Below, one piece after another: positions 21,718 through 29,651 of a stretch of DNA of 64,000 nt; position 1 is the stretch's first letter; every line of letters begins with the position of its first letter. A program made the position numbers and the translations under genes. Below the pieces are notes generated by a model. It saw only the letters and a list, made by a program, of their open reading frames with translations, made no database searches and was not told the origin of the DNA. The stretch is taken from positions 5,704,001-5,768,000 of the forward strand of contig NZ_CP117522.1 of assembly GCF_031679605.1 (NCBI RefSeq), written 5' to 3'. This stretch comes from Streptomyces luomodiensis. Lineage in GTDB: Bacteria > Actinomycetota > Actinomycetes > Streptomycetales > Streptomycetaceae.

Positions 21718-22452
21718 GTGGTTACCAATGCACGGACTTCCGCCGTTGCCGACGCGCGCACTCCCACCGACTCGCGCACTCCCGCCGGCGCCGGCAAGCG
21801 GCTGCGCCAGGGGTCCCCGAAGAAGCGCGCGGCGATCGCACGGGCGGCGTTCGAGCTGTTCGTGGCCCAAGGCGTCGCCGGCACCAGCGTCGATGCCATC
21901 GCCGCCGAAGCGGGCGTCTCCAAGCGCACCGTCTACGACTACTACGGCAGCAAGGAGCGGCTCTTCCTCTCCGTCATAGAGGACGCCGAGGCGGCGTACG
22001 CGGAACAGTTCGCGGACATCCTGGACCGCACCCTTGGCGAGGTCGACGGCACCGACGGCACCGACGGCACCGACGACCTCGAGGCGGCCCTGGTCCGCTT
22101 CGGCCGCGAACTGGGCACCACCGTGGCGCGCTCGGTGGGCCGCGCCGCGGCGATCCGGCTGGTGATCACCGAGGCGGCCCACTTCCCCGTCCTGCTCGAC
22201 CGCTGGCGGGGGCCGGGCATCGAGCAGCGGGCCCTGGCCGAGCGGCTGGGGGCGCTGGCCGAGCGCGGCGTCCTCGCCGTGCCCGACCCGGTGGAGGCCG
22301 CCGCCCACTTCGGGGCACTGGTGACCAGCAGCGTGAACCACCGGTCCCTCTTCGGAGTCGTGCCCGTGGGCGACGCCGAGATCGAGCGGATCGTCGTCAG
22401 CGGTGTCCGCGCGTTCCTCCTCGCCTACGGCCCCCACCGGCCCGCCCCCTGA
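21718..22452 (+). CDS. TetR/AcrR family repressor of the adjacent exporter
   Basis: TetR-family regulator of 244 residues. After a Thr/Ala-rich leader the DNA-binding domain spans about 38-85, with the helix-turn-helix in TSVDAIAAEAGVSKRTVYDYYGSKE. The remainder is the alpha-helical ligand-binding and dimerization domain, interrupted by a short Asp/Gly/Thr repeat (GTDGTDGTD). Start GTG 21718 has no Shine-Dalgarno sequence; a TGTATC -10-like hexamer ends about 10 nt upstream, so translation may be leaderless. The palindrome at 21680-21697 is its likely operator. Probable role: ligand-responsive repression of the exporter and itself. Confidence 0.85.
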   Translation: MVTNARTSAVADARTPTDSRTPAGAGKRLRQGSPKKRAAIARAAFELFVAQGVAGTSVDAIAAEAGVSKRTVYDYYGSKERLFLSVIEDAEAAYAEQFADILDRTLGEVDGTDGTDGTDDLEAALVRFGRELGTTVARSVGRAAAIRLVITEAAHFPVLLDRWRGPGIEQRALAERLGALAERGVLAVPDPVEAAAHFGALVTSSVNHRSLFGVVPVGDAEIERIVVSGVRAFLLAYGPHRPAP

Positions 22453-22505
22453 TGGCGGGCGCGATGCCCTTACAACGCCGCTCACCACGTCGCCTGCAAC
22501 GTCGC

Positions 22506-25289
22506 TTACGTCGTCGCCCCGCTCGGTTGCAGCCAGACCGGCAGATCTACCCGGCTGCGCACGTCGAGCTTGCGATACGCCCTGGTCAGATGCTGCTCCA
22601 CCGTGCTGACCGTGATGTAGAGCTTGCGCGCGATCTCCCGATTGGTGTGCCCCTTGGCCGCGAGGGCGGCCACCCGCCGTTCGGCGTCGCTCAGCGCGGT
22701 CACCCCCGCCGTGTCGATCAGCGGCTCGGTGTCCTCCTCCGCCAGGCACACCGACAGCCGCTGCCGCAGCGCGTCCGTACGGCACTCGGTGGCCACGTGC
22801 CATGCCCTGCGCGCCATCATCCGGGCCCGGTCGGACTCCCCCAGCGCGTAGTGGGCCTCGCTGAGATCGGTGAGGGTCTCCGCCAGCTCCAGTCGGTCGC
22901 CCTGCTCCTGGAGCTCCTCGGCGGCCTTGCGCAGCAGGTGGGGCCGCTGTTTGAGCTCACTACAGGCCGCCAGCGTGCGCAGGGCGATGCCATGGGTGCG
23001 GGAGCCCGTGGTGAGGGGCCGGGCCAGCTGCTCCTCGGCCAGCCGCCGGGCCTGCCGTACGTTCCCCAGCCGCAGATGGATCCGCGCGGCGTCGGCGCGC
23101 CAGGGGATGAAGCCCGGCAGGTCCATGTCCCAGGCGGTCATGAGCTCACCGCAGGTGGTGAGGTCGCTCAGCCCGGCCTGGAGCCGGTTGGCCGCCAGGT
23201 GGTACCGGCCCCGGGCGTACAGGTACAGCAGCCCCCAGCGGGTCTGGAACAGCTCCGGCGGCGCCGCCCGGGTCAGTTCCTCGGCCTCGGCGTGGCGTCC
23301 CAGGGAGGTCATGGCCTGGAGCAGGATGCCCAGCGGCGCGCCGAGGGCCACGCCCCAGCTGCGGTCGGATATCGCGCCGAGGGCGGAGCGCGCGTGCCGC
23401 TCGGCGGCCTCCGGATCGCCCTGGCGCAACGCGATGTCGGCGCGGACCGCGGCCAGCATCGCCTGCCAGGCGGGGGCGTGCCGGGAGCGGGCCTCGGCCA
23501 GCAGGGCGTCGCACCAGGGCGCCGCCTTGTCCAGCCGGTCCGCGTAGGTCAGGGCCAGCAGTGCGGGGATCACCGGGTCCATCACGGCATGGCCGAGGTG
23601 GCAGCTCTGGAGCACCTGTTCGGCGGCGGTGACGGCCTCGGCGTGGCTGTCCTGCCGCAGCACGGTGGTGAACGCGGTCAGGGCGCGCAGCCGCATGTCC
23701 GTCGTGGCGGCCTCGCTCAGCGAGTCGTCGGGGTGGGGGAAGCCGGGCGGCTCGGGAGCGCGGTGCGGCAGTACCGGGTAGGAGCAGTCCGCCCACAGCC
23801 GCAGGATGTGCAGTTCGGTCACGGCTCGGGCGTCCGAGGGGTCGATCGTCCGGTAGAGCTGGTTGAGCGCGTCGGTGGCGTGCCCGAGTTCGCCGTTCCA
23901 CAGCAGCAGGGCGATGGGGGACGTGACGTCGTTCTCCAGCAGCCCGTCGCGGGCGGCCGTGATCAGTTCGGGCATCAGCCGGGCGGCGGCGGAGGGGTTG
24001 AGCCGCCATTCGACCTCGGCGAGCAGGGTGGTGACGGCGGCCTGTTGGCGGTCGTCTGCGCAGTTCCGCTGGGCCAGTTTGAGCAGCTTGATCGCCTGTT
24101 CGACCCGGTCCTCGGCCAGCGCCTGATCGGCCGCCTCGCGCAGCACCGGCACCGTCCAGGGTGCGTCGGTCTGGTTGGAGGTGATCAGGTGGGCGGCGAC
24201 GGTCGTCGCCTGGGCGCCCTCCTGGTACAGCAGTTCGGCGGCCCGCCGGTGCAGACGTGTGCGGTCCTTCCCGGCGATGTTGTCCAGAACGGCGGTGCGG
24301 GCGGCCGGGTGCCGGAAGTGGCCGTGCGCCAGCAGCCCGGCCATGGTCAGCACTTCCACGATGTGGTCGGCCTGGTGGGGTTCGATGTCGAGCAGCCGGG
24401 CCAGCAGCGCGGGGGTGCCGGCGTCGTCGAGCACCGCGAGCCCCTGGGCGCCCGCCAGCACATCGGGCCCACAGCGGTGGACACAGACCAGCACGGCCTC
24501 CCGGAACGCGTCGGCGACGACGGGCCCGGCGATGACCTCCGCCGAGACCCGCCCGGCGACGGTCGCATGGTCCTCCATCAGCGCGCGGATCAGCAGCGGG
24601 TTGCCGCCGCTGATCGCCGCGCAGGCGGCGGGCAGTGGGCTGGACGGCCAGGTCTTGGTGTGTTCCGTGACCAGTCCGGCGACACCGGCGGGGGAGAGGG
24701 GGCCCAGCCGGATGCGGCGGCAGTGGGAGTGGCTGAGCAGTTCGGCGCGGAAGGAATCGAGGGCGGGCTCCAGCACCGCCCATTCGTTCAGCACGAGGAG
24801 AATCGGCTCCGAGGAGAGGCGCCTGGTCAGATAGGACAGGAACTGCAAGGACAGCCGGTCGGCATACTGGACGTCATCGATACCCACCACGACGGGGCCC
24901 TGGGCGGTCAGCTCCAGAAGCAGCGTGCAGAACTCGTGGATGACGCGGGCATGCTGCTGTTCAAGGGTTTCCGAGTCCTGGTCGGGGCGATCCGCCATGC
25001 ATTCGGCGCTCAGCCGGGCCCCACGCCGCGACTGGTCCGGCGACAGCGGGGCGGTTCGCAGTAATTGGGTCACGACTCCGAGCGGCAGGAGCTGTTCGGC
25101 GCGGGATGCGCTCGCGTGCAGGAACAGTGCTCCCGAGTCCCGTACATCCCGGGCGAAGGTGTTCAGCAGACTGGTTTTTCCACAGGCGACCGCCCCCGTC
25201 ACCAGAGCGACGCCTCCCTCGCCGGCCATGCAGGTCGACAGCATGGATCGTAGCCGAGTGAGTTCGCTCATCCGTTCGGCCAGCTCCAC
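22506..25289 (-). CDS. LAL-family LuxR transcriptional activator with TTA codon
   Basis: Large ATP-binding LuxR regulator, 927 residues from GTG 25289 (AAGGGGG just upstream); an in-frame GTG at 25343 would add 18 residues. Walker A is GAVACGKTS, Walker B VVVGIDDVQ, the middle is a helical TPR-like region, and the C-terminus carries the LuxR helix-turn-helix (LSDAERRVAALAAKG...NREIARKLYITVSTVEQHL). LAL proteins are pathway-specific activators of many Streptomyces polyketide clusters. A rare TTA leucine codon at 25064-25062 (residue 76 from the chosen start) makes translation dependent on the bldA tRNA. Candidate targets are promoters with TAGGGG half-sites at 18299-18322 and 25683-25703. It is convergent with the TetR gene. 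Confidence 0.93.
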   Translation of the reverse strand: MELAERMSELTRLRSMLSTCMAGEGGVALVTGAVACGKTSLLNTFARDVRDSGALFLHASASRAEQLLPLGVVTQLLRTAPLSPDQSRRGARLSAECMADRPDQDSETLEQQHARVIHEFCTLLLELTAQGPVVVGIDDVQYADRLSLQFLSYLTRRLSSEPILLVLNEWAVLEPALDSFRAELLSHSHCRRIRLGPLSPAGVAGLVTEHTKTWPSSPLPAACAAISGGNPLLIRALMEDHATVAGRVSAEVIAGPVVADAFREAVLVCVHRCGPDVLAGAQGLAVLDDAGTPALLARLLDIEPHQADHIVEVLTMAGLLAHGHFRHPAARTAVLDNIAGKDRTRLHRRAAELLYQEGAQATTVAAHLITSNQTDAPWTVPVLREAADQALAEDRVEQAIKLLKLAQRNCADDRQQAAVTTLLAEVEWRLNPSAAARLMPELITAARDGLLENDVTSPIALLLWNGELGHATDALNQLYRTIDPSDARAVTELHILRLWADCSYPVLPHRAPEPPGFPHPDDSLSEAATTDMRLRALTAFTTVLRQDSHAEAVTAAEQVLQSCHLGHAVMDPVIPALLALTYADRLDKAAPWCDALLAEARSRHAPAWQAMLAAVRADIALRQGDPEAAERHARSALGAISDRSWGVALGAPLGILLQAMTSLGRHAEAEELTRAAPPELFQTRWGLLYLYARGRYHLAANRLQAGLSDLTTCGELMTAWDMDLPGFIPWRADAARIHLRLGNVRQARRLAEEQLARPLTTGSRTHGIALRTLAACSELKQRPHLLRKAAEELQEQGDRLELAETLTDLSEAHYALGESDRARMMARRAWHVATECRTDALRQRLSVCLAEEDTEPLIDTAGVTALSDAERRVAALAAKGHTNREIARKLYITVSTVEQHLTRAYRKLDVRSRVDLPVWLQPSGATT
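25062..25064 (-). promoter_or_regulatory. TTA codon (bldA control point) in the LAL activator
   Basis: In-frame TTA within CAA-TTA-CTG (QLL). In Streptomyces only the bldA tRNA reads TTA, so the codon ties activator production to developmental timing. The frame was verified against the gene start. Confidence 0.8.
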
Positions 25290-25682
25290 AAATCCCCCTT
25301 TGTGAGTCTCGGTCGGTGCGGCGAATGGCATGCGCGATTGCACTGTCTGCGCCGCTCTCGATGGTGTGGCCTGGTCACAGAACGGTCAAGCGAAAAAAGA
25401 GCGCCTTACTGATCCATTACTAATTGGGGTGGCAGTATGTGCCGCCATCTCACCATTTATTTCCGGACGGCGCGGACATGTCGTACGGAAAACGTGACGT
25501 TCATCGCACCGCGGGCCTGAAGTGGGCATTCATCCGGTCGGCCCGCCGCACCGGAGCGGTCGCCGACCGCCGCGGACCTGGCTCGGGTTTCCTGGGGGAA
25601 TCCGTGCTGACCTGCGATGACGTCATCAGGTTGGAGCCCGGAGCGGCCGCTGTCAACACGTGGTGTCTCATCATCTGGAGCC

Positions 25683-25703
25683 CTAGGGGTTGGTCTAGGG
25701 GTT
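25683..25703 (+). promoter_or_regulatory. CTAGGGGTT direct repeat, candidate LAL operator
   Basis: CTAGGGGTT occurs at 25683-25691 and again at 25695-25703, 12 nt apart, on one face of the helix. The second copy overlaps a -35-like hexamer, the position of a class II activator site. Confidence 0.45.
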
Positions 25704-25729
25704 TACCGGATGAATAGCGTCCGTAGGAT
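25702..25729 (+). promoter_or_regulatory. Predicted promoter of the VCBS gene
   Basis: TTTACC (25702-25707) and TAGGAT (25724-25729) have a 16-nt spacer. A start near 25736 would give a leader of about 70 nt before ATG 25806. The -35 is poor, consistent with activator dependence. Confidence 0.4.
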
Positions 25730-25805
25730 GGCTAAATGCTGGCGGCGCGCTCCTCGGTAATTCCTTTGCGGGGGCGCTTATCGAACCCTGGAGCGGGGAG
25801 AGTCA

Positions 25806-26657
25806 ATGCTGACCTATACCGGTCATTCCGGTTCGTTCGACGGCGACGGCAAGCAGGATATTCTCGTCCGGCATGGCAGTGAATTATTTGTCTATCCGGG
25901 TTCCGGTGCGCTCAATGGATTGAAGACGTATGGTGAACCCGTGAAGATCGGCGCCGATATCCGGCCCGACCACTATCTCTGGGTGGGCGCCGGTGACTTC
26001 ACGGGCGACGGCAGGGCCGATGTGTTCGCGCTCACCGTGGAGGAGCAGGGCTACATCTTCGTCAATCGCGGCGGTCTGGCCGGGCTGGACACCCTGGCGG
26101 AACCGGTCCACATCGGCGGAAAACTGCCGGAGGTCGCCTACGACACGATCGCCCTCGCCGATATGAACGCCGACGGCAAGACCGACATCATCGGCCGGCA
26201 GGGCGGCACCAGCAAGATCGACATCATTCCCTTCGCGGGCGAGGTCGACGGCACCAACAGCTTCAACGCGCCCGAGCGGCTGGCCACCCTCGGCGCGACG
26301 GACATCCCCCTGGGCGCCGCCGACATCACCGGCTCCGGCCGGCCCGAGCTGCTCGTCCTGCACGACAACGGCGACCTCGCCGTCTACCTCACGCCGGACC
26401 AGGGCCGGGACGCCGACGGGGAGCCGGTGGGCGAGGGCGACTGGCACACGATCGGCCACGGCTGGGACGCGATGGACATCATCGACGTCACGGACATCAA
26501 CGGCGACGGCCGGCCGGACCTGCTCGGCCTGCGCCAGGACGGCACCCTGGTGGCCTACGCCCACAGCGGCACCTTCGACCCGGAGAACCCCACCGCCGTC
26601 TTCCGGGAGCCGGTGGTGGTGGCGAAGGGCTGGCACGACGTCAACGCCATCAGCTGA
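25806..26657 (+). CDS. Cytoplasmic FG-GAP/VCBS repeat protein with TTA codon
   Basis: A 283-residue protein made of about five FG-GAP/VCBS-type blades, each with a Ca-binding-like loop: FDGDGKQD, DFTGDGRAD, DMNADGKTD, DITGSGRPE and DINGDGRPD. Most relatives are secreted or surface proteins, but this one begins MLTYTGHSGSF with no signal peptide or membrane segment. GGGGAG lies 5 nt before ATG 25806. Codon 27 is TTA (25884-25886, GAA-TTA-TTT), so it too is bldA-dependent. Together with the upstream CTAGGGGTT repeats this ties it to the LAL-controlled cluster. Function unknown; a beta-propeller scaffold or binding protein is the most that can be said. It is convergent with the M48 protease gene. 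Confidence 0.85.
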   Translation: MLTYTGHSGSFDGDGKQDILVRHGSELFVYPGSGALNGLKTYGEPVKIGADIRPDHYLWVGAGDFTGDGRADVFALTVEEQGYIFVNRGGLAGLDTLAEPVHIGGKLPEVAYDTIALADMNADGKTDIIGRQGGTSKIDIIPFAGEVDGTNSFNAPERLATLGATDIPLGAADITGSGRPELLVLHDNGDLAVYLTPDQGRDADGEPVGEGDWHTIGHGWDAMDIIDVTDINGDGRPDLLGLRQDGTLVAYAHSGTFDPENPTAVFREPVVVAKGWHDVNAIS

Positions 26658-26692
26658 CGCCCGGCTCAGGGCCGGTATCGCCCGCAGGGCGG

Positions 26693-27889
26693 TCAGGCGG
26701 GAGTCGGAGGCCCGGCGTGGGGTTGCAGGCGTCGCAGCCGGGCGGGGTAGTCGGGGTGGGAGTGGAGCAGCCGGGCCAGCGCCCCCTCCCGTTTCACCGG
26801 CCGCCCCCGCGCTGCCGCGAGCGCCTCCGCCTGCTGCTCGGCCGCGTGCAGCAGCCCCAGGACCTCGGCGAGCATCGGCGCGAAACCGAGCGCCGCCGCC
26901 TGCTGATCGGCGTGGAACTCCGCCCGGCGGCCGACGGCGGCGAGCAGATACGGGGTGATCAGCACCAGGAGCGGCAGCCCGTACAGAAAACTGATGGTCA
27001 CGACGGCGACCATGCCGAAGACCAGCATCACGAGGGCAGGCCCGGCCCAGGAGAAGAGCCCGGACACCCGGATGGCCACATACGTCGTGAGCAGCATCAA
27101 CCGCCAGGCGATCCGTCCGGGCAGGGCGTACCAGTAGCCCAGCAGGCTGGACCAGGTGTGGCCGCCGACATGGTGGCCGAGCTCATGGGCGAGCACGGCG
27201 GCGAGCTGGCCGGAGGGCAGCCGCTCGATCGAGAAACGGGTCACGCCGACGATATGGCCGGCGGCGGCGACCGCGTTGAGCCGGTCGCTGTCCTCGACCC
27301 ACAGCTCGTAGGTGTGCGCCTCGATCCCGGCCCGTGCGAGGACCTCCTGCCACACCGGGGTGATCCTGGCCAGCTCCTGGGGGGTGGGGTGGCGGAGCTT
27401 GAGCAGACGCCGGGCGATGAACCGCTCGGTGGGGCGGTGGAAGACGAGGGCGCCGCTCGCCAGCCAGGCCACCACGATGACGATGCCGAGGAGACCGAAG
27501 AACACCGATAGCAGGCTGACGACCAGCAGGCTGCACAGGAAATTCGGTACGTGGAGCAGAAGCCCGCTGACGGCGGTGCCATCGGCGCCCCGCTGGTGCT
27601 CGGCGATGTGCACGCGGCGCTGTGCGAACCGCAGCTCATGAGGGTGAGGCGCGGGCGGCGGGGGCGGCGGTGCGGGCGGGAGCGCGGGCGGCTGTGGCGC
27701 GGCTGCCTGCGGGTACGGGGGCGCCTGCGGAGGTGGCGGGGCCTGCGCAGATGGCGGCGTCTGCGGGTAGGCCGGTGGTGGGGCCTGCGGGTAGGTCGGT
27801 GGCGGCGCCTGTGGATAGGTCGGTGGCGGCGCCTGTGGGTAGGCCGGTGGCGGGGCCTGCGGGTACTGGGGTTCTGCTGGCTCGGTCAT
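26693..27889 (-). CDS. Membrane M48-family zinc metalloprotease with Pro/Gln repeats
   Basis: Zinc metalloprotease of the M48 (HtpX/Ste24-like) family, 398 residues from ATG 27889 (AGAGGAAA upstream). The active-site motif is His235-Glu-Leu-Gly-His239, with third ligand Glu324 in EFHADQQ. The N-terminal 80 residues are a cytoplasm-facing repeat (YPQAPPP units) rich in Pro and Gln. Hydrophobic segments flank the catalytic domain: one long pair before it (FLCSLLVVSLLSVFFGLLG) and two to three after HELGH. It is the last gene of a six-gene minus-strand set, 26 bp after the PycTM gene. Family members degrade membrane or misfolded proteins. Here it may be an effector or processor in the cyclase/NTPase system, which is inference. 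Confidence 0.88.
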   Translation of the reverse strand: MTEPAEPQYPQAPPPAYPQAPPPTYPQAPPPTYPQAPPPAYPQTPPSAQAPPPPQAPPYPQAAAPQPPALPPAPPPPPPAPHPHELRFAQRRVHIAEHQRGADGTAVSGLLLHVPNFLCSLLVVSLLSVFFGLLGIVIVVAWLASGALVFHRPTERFIARRLLKLRHPTPQELARITPVWQEVLARAGIEAHTYELWVEDSDRLNAVAAAGHIVGVTRFSIERLPSGQLAAVLAHELGHHVGGHTWSSLLGYWYALPGRIAWRLMLLTTYVAIRVSGLFSWAGPALVMLVFGMVAVVTISFLYGLPLLVLITPYLLAAVGRRAEFHADQQAAALGFAPMLAEVLGLLHAAEQQAEALAAARGRPVKREGALARLLHSHPDYPARLRRLQPHAGPPTPA

Positions 27890-27915
27890 CGCTTTCCTCT
27901 GCAACGAAGTAACGG

Positions 27916-28434
27916 TCAGCCCGCCAGGAGCGCCCCGGGAAGCAGCACGGCGCCGCAGCAGAAGGCGATCAGCCCGGTGCGGATCCACTGGTGCTTGACT
28001 GAGGCGATACGGCTGGTCTCGGTGAGCGCGGCGAGCAGCCCGGAGACCGGGGCGCCGGCGGTGTCGGTGAGTGCGGTCGCCAGTCGGCCCAGCCGGGCGG
28101 CGCGCCGGATGTCGCTGAAGTAGGCGAGCGGCTGTCCCGGCGTCCAGGCTTTGCCGCCGTAGCGCGGCAGTACGGTCATGAGCAGGGCGAACAGGGCCAG
28201 CGCGAGGGCGAGCGTCCCGGTCCACCAGGCGAGGGAGCCGACGGTGGAGAGCTGGTCAGGGGTCCAGCTGCTGTTGGCGAGCAGAGCGGTCACGATCCCC
28301 GCCGTCATACCGAGCGCCGCGACCAGGACCGCCGCCTTGCCGTCGGCGCGGGCGATCTCGGCGTGCAGATCGGCCAGCAGCCGCTCGGCGGCCTCGATGT
28401 CCGCCGCGGCGGAGGCGCCGCCGCCGGAGGTCAT
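27916..28434 (-). CDS. Pycsar-effector-type (PycTM/DUF5706) membrane protein
   Basis: 172-residue protein matching the pattern of the PycTM/DUF5706 family: an N-terminal helix (ERLLADLHAEIARADGKA), two adjacent membrane segments (about 34-54 and 64-90), a polar linker (YFSDIRRAARLG), and a final helix and membrane segment after VKHQWIRTGLIAF. In Pycsar defence, proteins of this family act as membrane-disrupting effectors triggered by cyclic pyrimidine nucleotides made by a partner cyclase; a cyclase-like gene lies in the same operon. Its ATG overlaps the stop of the SPFH gene (ATGA), so the two are translationally coupled. The family assignment is from sequence pattern; binding of a cyclic nucleotide has not been shown from this sequence. 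Confidence 0.8.
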   Translation of the reverse strand: MTSGGGASAAADIEAAERLLADLHAEIARADGKAAVLVAALGMTAGIVTALLANSSWTPDQLSTVGSLAWWTGTLALALALFALLMTVLPRYGGKAWTPGQPLAYFSDIRRAARLGRLATALTDTAGAPVSGLLAALTETSRIASVKHQWIRTGLIAFCCGAVLLPGALLAG

Positions 28435-29582
28435 GAGGGCCGCTCCTCCCCGTCGTACGGTTCGGCCGGGGCCGCGGGCGCCGACTCCACCGGTTGTCCG
28501 GCGGGAGCCGGGGGCACGGGCGGCATCGGCGGTACGGCGGGGGGCGCCGGCGGGGCCGGAGGCGGCAGCGCGGAGCCCTCGTCCCCCGGCGGCGGACCGT
28601 ACGCCGACGGCTCGGACACCCCCGGGAGCCGCTGGTTGAGGATGTCGTTGACCACCTGGAGGGCGAGCCGCCGGGGCTCCTCCTTCTGGTAGTCCTCGAC
28701 GCCCTCTCCCTTGAGGAGTTCGGTGGCCACCCCCAGCTGGCTTTTGATCAGCGCGAGCTGGTCCGCCCGCATGCTCTCCATCACCAGCCGTGAGTCCTCC
28801 GGATGCTGCGCCAGATGGAGCGCCCAGGCGGCGACGCCTCCCTGCTGGAGGTGGTACTGGTAGAAATTGATCTTCGCTGCGTTCAGCTCCTGCTGCTGCT
28901 GGACCCGCAACACCTCGAGCTGGTGCTGCTGGTACTGCCGCCGCATCTCCAGCTCATGCTGCGGGTCCAGGAGCTCGCCCGCGTACCGGATCTCGCGCAG
29001 CTGCTTGCGGTGGGCGATCGCCGCGTCGTCCAGCCGCAGTCGCACCACACAGGTGATGTCCAGGCCGATGCCCGTCGCGAAGGCGCCGCTGTCGACGGCT
29101 CGCTGTACCGCCTGTTCGGCCATGGAGCTGTTCTCGATGGCGAAGCCGCGGCTGACCGGACGGGTGAGGTGCTGGAACTCCCGGCTCAGCCGGGTCGGCA
29201 CATCGCGCTCGCCGCTGGCCACGAAGCGTGCCGGATCGGCGACCCGCCAGGTGAGTTCCGCGGTGACGCCGAAGGCGAACGCGTCGTCGTCACTGGGTAG
29301 TTCGAGGTCGAGCGTCACCGGGTGGGTGCCCATGTCCACCTCGTACACCGCGGTGTACCGCCGGCCCGCGGCGTCGGACCGGCTCGGCCGGTGCGGCGGG
29401 AGGTAGGTGTCGTACGCCCCCTTGGCCGTGACGAAGACAAGTGCGTGATCGATCGCGACCGCCGGCCGTCGGGCCGCGTATTCGAAGCGCGCCATCGGCC
29501 GGACGGTCAGTACCGGGTCGATCAGCTGAGTGTGGCGGTCGGCTTGTTGCTGCCACTCGGGCTGACGGCGGAAGTCCGCCAT
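28431..29582 (-). CDS. SPFH/band-7-like protein with coiled coil and Pro-rich tail
   Basis: 383 residues from ATG 29582 (GAGGAG 8 nt upstream). The N-terminal 210 residues have the beta-rich SPFH/band-7 character (AELTWRVADPARFV; then AVQRAVDSGAFATGIGLDITCVVRLRL). A Gln/Glu-rich helix follows (about 215-270, HQLEVLRVQQQQEL), then helical segments, and the last 60 residues are Pro/Ala-rich and disordered. There is no clear membrane anchor, so it would be a peripheral or oligomeric scaffold. SPFH proteins organise membrane microdomains and partner membrane proteases (e.g. HflK/C with FtsH). An SPFH protein beside both a membrane effector and a membrane M48 protease fits that theme. It is coupled to the PycTM gene by an ATGA overlap. 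Confidence 0.72.
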   Translation of the reverse strand: MADFRRQPEWQQQADRHTQLIDPVLTVRPMARFEYAARRPAVAIDHALVFVTAKGAYDTYLPPHRPSRSDAAGRRYTAVYEVDMGTHPVTLDLELPSDDDAFAFGVTAELTWRVADPARFVASGERDVPTRLSREFQHLTRPVSRGFAIENSSMAEQAVQRAVDSGAFATGIGLDITCVVRLRLDDAAIAHRKQLREIRYAGELLDPQHELEMRRQYQQHQLEVLRVQQQQELNAAKINFYQYHLQQGGVAAWALHLAQHPEDSRLVMESMRADQLALIKSQLGVATELLKGEGVEDYQKEEPRRLALQVVNDILNQRLPGVSEPSAYGPPPGDEGSALPPPAPPAPPAVPPMPPVPPAPAGQPVESAPAAPAEPYDGEERPS

Positions 29583-29651
29583 GAGGTCATCTCCTCGGAT
29601 GGATCAAAGGACGGATCAGAGGGGGCAGAAGGAGGGGAGCAGAGGGGGGGA

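Larger units (their letters stand above)
25290..25805. other. 516-bp divergent intergenic region without a supported gene
   Basis: Lies between the divergent LAL and VCBS genes. A 97-residue open frame at 25424-25717 has no recognisable domain and no good ribosome binding site, so I do not call it. The region is less GC-rich than its surroundings and holds the direct repeats and promoter listed separately. Confidence 0.6.

Noticed and set aside
25424..25717. 97-residue open frame between the LAL and VCBS genes
   Set aside because: No domain, no convincing ribosome-binding site, and it overlaps the promoter and direct repeats of the VCBS gene.
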